Of a stretch of DNA of 64,000 nucleotides, positions 10,626 to 22,300 are shown piece after piece; position 1 is the first letter of the stretch; each line of letters starts with the position of its first letter. The notes under the pieces were generated by a model that was not told the DNA's origin, did not search any database, and was given only the letters and a program-made list of their open reading frames with translations. The DNA is from Nectonema munidae. Lineage: Eukaryota; Nematomorpha; Nectonematoida; Nectonematidae. The stretch spans positions 1 to 64,000 of the forward strand of contig JAUIRK010000866.1 of NCBI GenBank assembly GCA_030549495.1, written 5' to 3'. The position numbers and the translations under genes are program-made.

Positions 10626-12228
10626 TAGCAACAATGGTAACTAACAATCAAACAGCATAACATGTGAAAAGTTACTTGTTCATCAACCATTTAACTAAAT
10701 AAATAACAAATTATAACTAACATTGAAACAGCCAAATCCACTAATGCAACAAAAAAGCGATAATAAAAGAATAATGAATTTACAAAAATCCAATTAACAA
10801 ACTAAAAACGAAATACGAGATTTTAAGAAACACCTTGATATTGAAACCTAGCGCCTCCGAATAGGGATAGAGCGTTGAAATTCTAAACCAAAAGCATCCC
10901 CGCTTTCTTAATTTAAACGCGACTTCTAGTCTCTGAATGAAATAGAGAAAATAGATGGGTCATCTAAGTTGAATGTCTTTGAGGCTAAAACTCATTAACC
11001 TGAAATAGTTTGAAATCTGGCATATGTAAAAAATGCGTTGCCCCAACTCAAGTTAATCGTCTGAAATGATTGTTTTCTCCTCTTCGTAGTGTTCATTCTG
11101 ATCTGCGAGCCTCAATGAGAGAAGTTTTGGTAGAGGTAAAACAATTTAATTTTATTTTAATTTACTTATTTGTGATCTTAATTTTAAACTTCGTTTTATA
11201 TTCGCTGCAACTTTTGTTTCATTTTAAAACGCAATGCTTTGTATCAAATAATAATTAGAACAAGAAATTTGTGAAACTACATTTGGGCTGATGTTTCATG
11301 GTAACGGTCATACCAAATAAATTAATACGCTATTTGGCCGAAGCCAGCAGATTCAAAACAATGGCGCCAGAGACGGAAAAGATATTTCCAGAAATAATGT
11401 GATGAGTTTTTATCTAATGCAGTGGTTCAAGGCGCGACAATGCAACAGCTAGCTGCGTTCTGTTGTACAGTCAATTCCAGCAATTTGTATAGTCAATTAT
11501 TTAGTTTTCTAAATTAGTAATTATTTTTCACGAGATTGGTTACTTATATTGTTTTCTTACCCTCCTTTATTAGTATTCATTGTAAGTTTTACTTTGAGTA
11601 CTTTTCAAAATATTCCATTAATTATGTATTCAGGCAATAATACAAAAATACTTTTTAATAAAAATAAGATATTAAACTTAAAATGTCCTTAAATATTAGT
11701 ATTTTGAAAAATTCAAATACTTTATATTGGTAAATGGTTGGTTGGAGATATCAAAACACTTTCATCCGTAGGCTATATGCTCGCATTATGCTTAAGATGG
11801 TTAATCACAGTTTTTGTGAATTTGTTTTTAGAGTTGGAAGCCTTGGGGATCGAACCCCTGACCTTCAATTGTTAAGCTGCTCATTGGTAAATGATAAATT
11901 CTTATACTTTGCTATACTTTTTAATTGAATTTTTTTTTAATTTAAAAACTAGATTTCAATCTTTGGTCCTTTTATTTATCAGTATTTATTATAAATTCAA
12001 ATAAGTAATTGTTCATTTTAGTTTTTTTAAGATGAGATAATTAAATTACATCAATAGTGTGCTACTTTGGTTAAAGTCTGCTAGTTCTTCTTCTAAAGAA
12101 CCCGAGTCTGTTTTTCCTTTACCACATCCTAAAAAGACAAATTTTACAAATGCACAAGCCCAGGATTTTATAAGTTCTAATGCTTTTCACATTTTATGCT
12201 GTTTGCTAGTAAGTTACCATTGTTGCTA
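10626..12228. mobile_element. Element with ~45-bp terminal inverted repeats
   Basis: The left end AGCAACAATGGTAACTAACA at 10626 is matched in reverse complement at 12184-12228, with a few mismatches over 45 bp. The left 390 bp recurs at 53844-54245. A SINE of family B (11735-11890) sits inside. No transposase domain is recognisable; a short plus-strand open stretch (12059-12268) runs into the right terminus. The superfamily is unknown because no target duplication is clear. Confidence 0.5.
11735..11890 (-). mobile_element. tRNA-headed SINE, family B
   Basis: On the minus strand a tRNA-like head with B box GGGGTTCGATCCCC is followed by ACTGTGATTAACCATCTTAA, AATGCGAGCATA and TTGATATCTCCAAC. 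The same order and sequence occurs on the plus strand at 58440-58590. Two dispersed copies with a pol III B box support a SINE, not a tRNA gene. Confidence 0.6.
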
Positions 12229-12661
12229 CGTTTATAGAAGATTTAATAGTGAGAGATGCCAAATATAGATTAGAAAATGGTTAGGAGACGGAGCCATTAA
12301 AATTTCTAGTATTTCTGGATCTCGCTCCACTCTGTATGGTCAACTTGGATTCATAGCCAGGTCCAGTTATTCCAAAATTAACCGAATTCTATTTTTGAAT
12401 TATTTTCAGCAAGGATGTTTTGAAATAAAACATTACAACTTGTTCATGATAATTGAATACACGTGGTAGAATTAACGCATCCTATTTGAAAATAAAAGCA
12501 TATTTTATTGAACTTAAGATATTATAGAAATCTATTGCGATTTTTAGCATAGAAACTGTATTGGTAAAAGATCTAAAAAAATTTATTTAGAAAAATTGAA
12601 AAAATACAAAAAAAATTTGCAAAATGTAAAAATAACAAAATAACAATTTTTAAAAAAGATT
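12229..12661. other. Downstream flank of the IDE-like gene
   Basis: AT-rich sequence between the TIR element and the stop codon. Apart from the polyadenylation signal at 12582-12587 I see no gene or repeat here. Confidence 0.5.
12582..12587 (-). promoter_or_regulatory. Candidate polyadenylation signal of IDE-like gene
   Basis: AATAAA on the minus strand lies about 75 nt past the stop codon at 12662. Its position and orientation suit 3' end formation of the IDE-like transcript. The motif is common in AT-rich DNA, so this is only likely. Confidence 0.45.
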
Positions 12662-12727
12662 TCAGTCATAAAAGTCTTTGGAATCGTCTTTGAATTTTGC
12701 AATATCATTAATTTTAATCTTTGCAAC
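12662..12727 (-). CDS. IDE-like exon 20 (C-terminus and stop)
   Basis: Encodes residues 979-999, starting VAKIKINDIAKFKDDSKDFY and ending in TGA. The acceptor is TTTTTTAG and the phase is 0. The INDIAKFKDD stretch aligns with the I.NMTEFKRGLPLF end of IDE. The protein has no C-terminal SKL-like peroxisomal signal. Confidence 0.8.
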   Translation of the reverse strand, partial: VAKIKINDIAKFKDDSKDFYD

Positions 12728-13076
12728 CTAAAAAACAAAAATTAATTATTTTGAAAATTGGAATTTTTTCTTTATTAAATGAAATATAAAAAAATCTAAA
12801 ATTTTGAATGTGTTATAAAAATTTGTTGCAATGTGTAAAGAAAACTTACATTTGTAGAATCAATGATTTCATCTTTTCTTTCTTTCGTTATGTTGAATCC
12901 ATTTTTTCCAACAAAACAAATTTTAAGGATACTCTTAGTACTGGAAGATTCAGAAAGATATTCCTAATATATATTTTACATCATATATATCATCATCATT
13001 CGTTTTATAAACCCCACATCATTATCATCATCATCGACGTCACCATCATCATCATCATCATCGCCGTCATCATCAA

Positions 13077-13111
<35 letters not shown>

Positions 13112-13323
13112 CCTTCATCATTATCATTATCACCTTCATCATCATCATCATCCTATTCATCATCATTATCACCTTTATCATCATCATCCTATTCATCATC
13201 ATTATCACCTTCATCATCATCATCCTATTCATCATCATTATCACCTTCATTATCATCATCCTATTCATCATCATCATCCTATTCATCATCATTATCACCT
13301 TCATCATCATCATCATTATCACC

Positions 13324-13390
<67 letters not shown>

Positions 13391-16300
13391 CCTTCATCAT
13401 CATCATCCTATTCATCATCATCATCATTCTATTCGTCATCAACTTCATCATCATCATCATTTTATAAATTAGAAAATAAATTGTATACGTTATAGAAATC
13501 TTCTAAGTCCTCTTTCTTCAACTCTTTGCACATATCTGTGATTTTCTTTCCTAAAATAAAACTTTGATAGAACATTTAATGACTATATTTGACATTACTT
13601 TATCATTGAGCCAAAAATTTCTGACACCACAAATTTTATAATGGAAAAGTTGATTTTGAGAAACTGATATTGTAATCATACCAAATAAAACCGTGAGACA
13701 AGTTTAAGGATTTATCCTAGAGCAGATGCCTGGAATGTGAGACAATCTCCGGCTCTCTAGTCGTACTGCGTCTTTTAAATTCATAGACATACGGGAATTT
13801 GTTCGGGCCATCTAATTTAGCCTTTTTTGTTAAGATGGTTAATAAATTTCAAAAAATTCATAAATTACATATTTATCTGTTAAAAAAAATAAAATTCGGC
13901 TACACTTTCTTTCTAAATGTTAAATTATAACTATAGCGCGTAAAATATTGACCCAAAAAAGTTGAAAAAATTGACCTTATAATATTGACTTTATTAACTT
14001 AAAAAACAAAAAAAAAGACTTTATAAACGCTTATCTAACAAAATAAAAACTTTATTTTACGAAGATCACCTGATATCATGTAAAATATCATAATTATAAT
14101 TCATAAGTAGGTATTTACAAACATTAAGTTGCGATTTTTACTAATATGTTGTGAACATAAAAAAAATTCTTTCTACTTTTATTGATGTGGCTTGTCCATT
14201 TTCAAGTTAACAGTTTAGGAAAGGGCTAACAACAGATTTTGTTCTCTTCATAATTTTCTCGACGTCCTATCTTCTAATCTTTTCTGAATGTATATATTTA
14301 AATCACAAACATCTTTTGGTAAGTTCAGTTTTTTTATAAATCTTCATTTGAATACACTAACCTTCATCTTTGCATTTTTAAACCAAATCCAGTAAAGGTT
14401 TGTACTTCAAAATTTCTTTCAAATCGTCCGGTTATGAAGAAACAACAATGTCTCTTTTTTGCTCTATCGATAATAAGTCCAGTATCAGAGAAGTCCAACA
14501 CAATTCTTTTGACTTCAACAAACTTTTCGACAACCAAAACGCTGACTTTAACCAGGATGCCCATCTATAGTTACACTGGGGTTATGTGGTAAGCTTATTT
14601 GGTTGAAAATCTTTGGTCTCTGTTTGTTCTTAACTATCAACATTTTGATACTAGCTACCAAATAATCTACACTTTCAAGTTTTGATCTCACATTCAAGCA
14701 ACAGTTATGCAGTAAATGAGCTAAGCAAAAAACATGAAACAAAAAGGTAATGTAATATCGATCAGAATCTGCATTTGAACAAGTGTACCCCATATATTTG
14801 AACAAATCGATTCTTTTTAGTTGAATGTTTTTCAGTCTTTCTATGACTTTCAACAAAAAATATTTGCGGTGCTTAACAATGCAATTTCAAAGTTTACATT
14901 TGAGTTCATTTTTAGGAGTTGAAGTCAACTCTCCGGGAAGTTTAAATATGATTTTTTTTAAACTTTTTGTGAAGAAGACTTCACAGTTTTTGGCATAATG
15001 CTTAAAGGCAAGGGAAAAAATAAGTATTTTTAAAAAACAAGAATTCTATGCGACTTTAAAATTGAAATAACAAAAGGTGTCAATACAGAAATGCGTCAAA
15101 TGTTCACTTCCTCTATGCTTCTCATTTTTTCAGTCACATCACGCATATAAGATAAAACATGTCAAACAAATGAGCTCTAGTCACGTGGCCGAAAATCTAA
15201 GCTCTGAAAATCTCTGAAGTAAGTTTTCATGCATTATGCGTGAGCAACTTTCTCTCTCTAGCTGGCCTCTCTTCCTCCGTTTCTCGGTCACTCTTCTCAC
15301 TCACAATGATGTGACGATTGATTCCACAAATCTCGGCACGCAAATTCTTTGTAAAAAGAACACTTATGCCGCAAGCGTGAGTTCTTGGATAAGAGTTGTT
15401 TACCCTCTCTCTTTGAGCTTGGCTATTTTTTGCCTCATTCACAAGTAAGTACGCGTTTGATGGAAAAAAGTTTCTATGCCACGACTGTATACACCACACG
15501 CACACAAATGCGATCAAACAAAGACGCGCAATAAACCCACTTTTGTTCAAAAAGTTTTACATGACTTTGGCAAAAATGATCGTTCCAAAACTTATAATTA
15601 ATTCATGAAATTTATCACTTTTTCGTCTTGTTTTAACTTACTTTTATAACATGTTCTACAAATCTGGCGACTCTCTTACTCATTCAGTACTAATATAAAA
15701 CCGTTATCAACATATTCATATATTTATGTGTATTGTGAGTGAAGTTCTACTCTTGCATATTTTATTAAACTATTCATTTAAACTTTGTCTTCTTTATAAG
15801 TTTTTGAATTTAAGGTATCAAAGTTCTAATCAGTGCCAGGGTATTTTGAATATTTTTCAATAAAAACTATTGCAAATTGACTTTATTGATCTAAATTTGA
15901 AAAATTGACTTTATTGACTTTATATTTTTGTTTGATTCACACTTTATAAAGTTCTAAATCTTTGTTTCGACTTTTCCAAAGGTTAGAGATTAATTTTATA
16001 GAAATTGACTTTATTGACTTCCCCGTGCTCTAATTATAACGTTTGTCAAGACAGCTACTGTTTTAAAGACAAAATTTTATCCAATCATTAAGATATTCTA
16101 GATTCATAATTTACTTATTATGCAATATTACTTGGAATTTTTTGTTAAAAAATAATGCACTCTTGTTTAAATATGCAAAGTTGAAGTTATTTATTTTTAT
16201 CCGCAGTAATTGAAATAAAATACAAAGATGCAAAATTAATTTTTTAAATAATATCGCTTATTTCATTCTCTATCAATAAAATGTTGTCTTCAGAAGAACG

Positions 16301-19300
16301 TCTGAAGGGTGCATATCACCCATTTAATATTTGAAAACTAAGCTAAAATTTCTTTCACTGGTAACTATATGATACAAAATCCTTTGAGAGAATGAGGCGC
16401 CCAAGATGAAAGTTAGAGTAGATTACAGGGGACTTTATAATGCCAAATTAATTTTATTCTACTACTCCAGACCTACTACTTACACAATTTTGATTAAGAT
16501 AAGGAAAATATGTTAAACCCGTCCGTTCAGGATTATAGAAGGAGGCATTGAATAATTCAAAAGTTTACTTATTCCGAAATCAATATTCCTTTGAGTTAAA
16601 CAATATTGTAGGAAGTTTGATTCATGATCAGCACTATCAAAATTTCCTGAGTATAATTGGATTACATTTTCTTTGAGCTTGGCATAGTCTTCACTTGATA
16701 GGTTCGCTATTTTGACCTGTAAATAAAATTGAAGGTTAAACTTGAAAATATTTCAATTTTAGCATTATAAACTCAAATTACCAATCTGTTATTGTTCTCC
16801 ATTTTTCCAAATTGAAATATAGCGTGATAAATAAAGTAAGTTTAAAGATTTAAACTAAATTACAAGACGAATGTTTTTTACGTAAAATTATATTCTTGTA
16901 CATGAAAAAGTATAGTGTTGTTCAAATGCTTATAAATTTTTTTTGATCATTTTTGAAACATGTCTCAAAATCAAAAATGTATGAAAAGAGCTTTTTTAAG
17001 ATTACCTTATTTCAAATTTTTTAAAAAAATTTTGCATAAAGTTTTGAGTTAAATTAATAAATTTAAAAATTTTGACACATAAATGATGTAAAAATCAATA
17101 AAAGCAAAAAAAACAAACCAAATCTAAAATTTTTCATAAATTTCTAATTCCGAATCAAAAAAATTTTTAATGAAAAATGTCAAATTTCTGAAAAAAAATA
17201 AATTAAAAAAAATTCACAATAGTTAAAATTTTATGTTGACATTTTTAAAATAAAAAGTTAAAATTCTTTTCCGTATATTTGGTTGTTTTTCGGAGTATTT
17301 TGATATTAACCCATTTAAGGCCAAGCAAAGCAGACGATATCTAAAAAAACGCAGACGATTTATATTCAAAGTCATTGAAAAAAGCAGACGAAGATGAAAT
17401 TACTTATGTTCCAAAATACGAATATTCGCTTTTATAATATGGATTTAAAATATTTTTGTTATATATCGAAACAGGTTTTCTTAAACACGTGTTCCCTGAT
17501 CTTGCTTGCTAGGGTGTTTTGAAAATTTAAAGATTTAAATTATAAACAGCTGTTGTTATTAAGATGATGGTTTTGAAGGCAATTTTTTGAACATTGCATG
17601 CTGCTCAAACAAGAAAAGTACTTAGATTTTAATTGCAATATTCAAAAAAATACTTTGATGTAAAAAAAATTGTATTTCTACCTTTATTTCCGAAACAAAT
17701 TGCAAAATGGCTCTCTCCACAGTAATTACATCTACTTCAGTTTGGATAAAAAAGCCAATATACAACACATTTCCAATCGTCTTTACTTCCATATACAGTT
17801 TATAACCTAAAAGAAATGAACATCATTACTTTTTTGTTGTTGTGTATAAAAGCGTGAGACGAAAACCCAATTAATATTATTCCGAATCATTATTATTATT
17901 TCAGCTATTTAACATTGCTGACCATGAAGGAGGATTCAAACTTTATTTTATAAATTTTGATAAACAAAATTGGATGGACTCTCTGTTCGTTACAAAATTG
18001 GTTTTACAACAATCCAGTCTAAATTCATCCACAATAATTCATATACAAAAAGATTTTTTAATAATAATTTTTTTAAACATTTGGAAATTGAGTAATGTAA
18101 AATTTTTGAGTCTTTCTAGAGTCAACAAAAGTCATTAATTAAGAAGCCTTATAATTAGATATTTTTAAATACACAAAAAATATATTGTGGAAAATAATTT
18201 TGTCTCAATTGTATCAAGAAACTGGAATTGATACTTTTTTAATCGATTCCCAAATGTGCTGATCGCAAATTAGAAAAACCCGTTCTTATTTGAAGAAAAA
18301 ATCCTTTCGAAAAAGTGCATCGAAAAATTAATAATAAATTGCAAACATGTTTTATTTTTTAAACGCTTGAAATTAGGACATATCTGAGAGTTGCGGGTAA
18401 AATAAAAAATAGTGTTAAAGATTTTGAAAACTTTAGGAGGATTTAGAAAAAAACCGGGAAAAAAGCTGTTTTTTTGCAGTACCCTCCTTGAAATTTTCTA
18501 TCACACCTTCGAAGAATGAATAAAAATGCAAGATATACCCAGTTGTTGTACTGTTCTCAATTCATGGAAGTAGTCTTTCTCTACGAAGTGGTAGAGAAGT
18601 TTCATTAGAGCCAATTTGCGATGTTCATAAGCTCCGATTTGGAAAAGAATTAGGATCGCACTGCTCGCCTCCTCTTTGTTAATTTTCGTGAATTCACTCA
18701 TACTGTCTAAATACAAAGAAATATCTATTCATCACTGACAGATGCTTTGCTTGCACCTAAAAAGGAAATTTTGGATAATCTGATCTTGTATGGATCAGTG
18801 TCTAAGCTCGTACTATGAGAAGATGACCATCCCTTAAAACAGGGAAGCCAACACTTTTTCTTTCATGGGTCAGTTTCCCACTGTCCAACAAAATTTGTCA
18901 ACATTTTTTACATGCTAAATTTGTTGTACAATATGTAAATTTTACCTTAAAAATTTCTAAATATTCGCTTTCAATGGGTAGTTATTATGTAAATCAAAAT
19001 TTTAACCTGGAATATTATCAAAATATAGAATACTTTAATCAGCTATGAAATATTAAAAAAAAATTTGTTAATGTAAGATAAGATATTAATGAATTTGACA
19101 TAATGATTGTTTGTAGCAGTTTTTTGTGAGAAATCTTGCAATCCAGTGATAGCGACCAGCAGTAGTCAGCAAGTAAAGATGAAGGAAGTTTCCGTTTATA
19201 TCTTTCTTCCATTATTTTAATCTGTTGATGAAAAGGTTTTCCATGTTCATAGGACATATCTGTCATGTTAGGAAAAAATCACGTTGAGAGTCAAGAAATA

Positions 19301-22300
19301 AATTTTGAGAGACATTTTGCACCCTTTTTCTCTTATCAAAAGACTTTTCACTAAATCATCAAAATTTGAAGCTTTATTTTTTCATAAAAAGCATTGACAA
19401 GATCTCTGTAAGCACACAAAGCTGTTTTTCTCTTTAATTTAAAATGGTTTCAAAGGTTTAATCTTTCAATACTTGCTTTATTTGGGGATCAATAAATATG
19501 CCTACTGTAACTTTAGCAGGGGTCAATTTAGGTTTTTTTTTTCAAAAAGTCAATAGCTTTAGAATTTTTGTCAAATGCTTCAACAAATTGCTTCATTAGT
19601 CGCAATTTAATGTGAAGTGGGGTAAATAATTTGATTTACTGGAACCAATCGAGTATTTAAAATATTGTGTGCTCTTATTACACATTCATTACGTTCTGGC
19701 CATGTTTTTTACTTTGAATCTCTTGCTCGAGAGTCTCAAAAACATAAGAAAGAGCAAAACTTTGTATAACCAGTTGGTAAAAAGTTAAAACAGAAATAAC
19801 TTTTAAATCAGCACATATTACTCACTGAAATTTGTTGTAATTAAGAGCATCTAAAAAATTTTTCAAATTGTTGTTTCTGTTGAGTAAGTAAACAGGGACA
19901 GAAGATTATCGGTTTTCAATGTGTATCTATACTTTGATGCATTAATGAAAAGACGCCATTCTGAAGAGTTATGAATCAATTCAAAATAAGGAAAATGATT
20001 TTTAATATCATTACAAAAAGCAATTTTCAAAAAATTTTGCAAACAGCAAGCTTCTCTCTTTCAATCGTGAAATAAAAATTTTGCTTTGTTCTTTATTTAG
20101 GATCAATTCTCTTATTAAATCACTTAAAGCATTTTGTGTAAAAAAATGTGGTTTTCAATTCAATTAAAAATCTTGTGTTATGTATTCAGAGTCCGTTTCT
20201 ACAATATCATTTTCTTCTACATCGTTTGAAAGACCTTCTGTAATTTTGATCAAGGATGGTTTTTGTGGTATTGGAATTGAAAGTGAATGTTTAATAGGGC
20301 GAGAAGCTGATTCCATATTAGGATATATTTTTTTTAGTTCGAATACCGGTCAGAGTAATATCTGTCCAGCAAAAATAACAATCATTGATGTTATTTCTTG
20401 GTTCCCTCCAAATCATTGGAATACCAAATTGCATTGGGTAGCTAGTTTTCTTCCATTTTATCAATCTAGAAACAAAATTAATGCAACAATATTGTGCTGC
20501 CCAAGTAGTTGAATCAGCTTTAGTATCAAAGTTATCCGTATAGAGAGTCTTCACATGAGTATTAAAAGTGAAAGTAGAAAAGAAGAAAGAGAAAAGAAAG
20601 AAGAAAGAGTTTGTACAAAAGAAGTGATTTTATTTTTAGTATAAAACTAAAAAATTAAAAAATAAATCTAAAAAATATTTGATATCATTAATGTAAAGAA
20701 TAAAACATTTCAATTTATATTTCGTTGTAGAAAATGTTCAACACAGATATTTCAAGCACTAACGAATTGATTTGATTTATTACTGTTATTAGGCCTTTAT
20801 TAAGTTTTTACTGTGCCGACATCTTTTCCATGTAATTCATCGTTAAATTCGTTCTGGTTTTTTTTATAAAATAAGATATATTCAAGATGTTTTTTTCTGA
20901 AGTTTTCCTTAAGACTTAGATTTATCCCGAGTTTCATTATATTAAACTTATAATATTATTATATAAAATTTTTTATATTTATCTCTTTGAAGATGAAACT
21001 CAACCTTTCTAAAGTTACGATGCGGATTATCCACACATACTAGGGATGTTCCTGGAGATAAGAGCTTATACTAAAAACTTATACTTATACTTGAAATATG
21101 GTATCAATTCATAAAAGCTTCCAAAAATTTGAGATCTGTGACAAGAAAAGCTAAAAGATCTATTGAAGTTAATATTTCCACAGATATAAAGAATATACCT
21201 AAAAGATTCTGGAACTACATAAATTCCTTAAAGAACAAAAGTTCAGTTCACAATGCAATAACAGATTTTGGTGAAAATTTAGTGCAAAGTAGTAGTGGAA
21301 AAGCTGAAATTTTTAACCAATACTTTTCCACTGTTTTTACAAAAAATCCAAGTTTATCACAAAGTAACATCTCTAAATATGAGAATTTATTTCTCATGGA
21401 TAATTTAATTATCCGCGAAGAAACCGTTTATAACAAACTTAACTCCCTGGATATTAGTAAATCGCCAGGTATTGACAACTTACACCCATATATACTGAAG
21501 GAATTTTCTGACGTTTTAGCATACATCTCTTGTGACAACAATCTATAAAAGTTCTGATCCTAAGATTGTATCTAACGATAGACCAATAAGTTTTACTTCA
21601 GTGCTTTGTAAAGTTCTTGAATCAATTGTATCAGAAAATATACTTTTCCACCTAGAATGAAACAGTCTCGTCGCAAATGAACAGAATGGATTTTTCAAAA
21701 AGAAATCGACAATAACACAATTAATGGAATTTCATAATGATGTTTCAACCATTTTAGAAAAAAACTCAACTCTCGACGTTCTATACTTTGACTTTAGTAA
21801 AGCATTCGATAAAGTACCACACAATCATTTGTTTAAGAAGTTAGAAAGCTATGGCATAAAGACTAGAATTTTGAAATGGATTGAAAGCATCCTGAAAAAT
21901 AGAATTCAACAGGTCTCTATCAATGGTCATCTATCAAGTAAATCTGATGTAACATGTGGTGTCATCCAAGGCAGTGTACTTGGCCCTTTGTTATTTATCT
22001 TATAAATAACGATTTGCCCTCCAACGTTTTTCCAGTTTGCTTTTTGCTGACGATCTCAAAATCTATTGTGCATACACAGAAACATCTAAGAAGATTTTGC
22101 AAGCTCATCTTTTTGCTTATTATGATTGGTGCACCACTTGGGAAATGGATCTTAATTTTCCAAATGTAGTCACCTCCAAATTGGCAAGAAAAATAACTTC
22201 ACCTATTACATAGGGGGTTATGATATTAAACGAGTTTATCATATTAACGACCTTGGCGTTATTATTAATATCAATCTGCGTTTTGAATCTCATTTTTCGA

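Noticed and set aside
13005-13465. Possible CRISPR-like array of short repeats
   Set aside because: The repeats are a simple trinucleotide tract without unique spacers, in a eukaryotic intron.
12808-13467. Long open frames giving poly-Ile and poly-Met proteins
   Set aside because: They are produced by the ATC trinucleotide repeat on both strands, and the region is an intron between two well-supported exons.
20180-20512. Plus-strand protein of 110 codons
   Set aside because: It is the reverse-strand shadow of the degenerate unknown-family copy, whose minus-strand reading has recognisable motifs.
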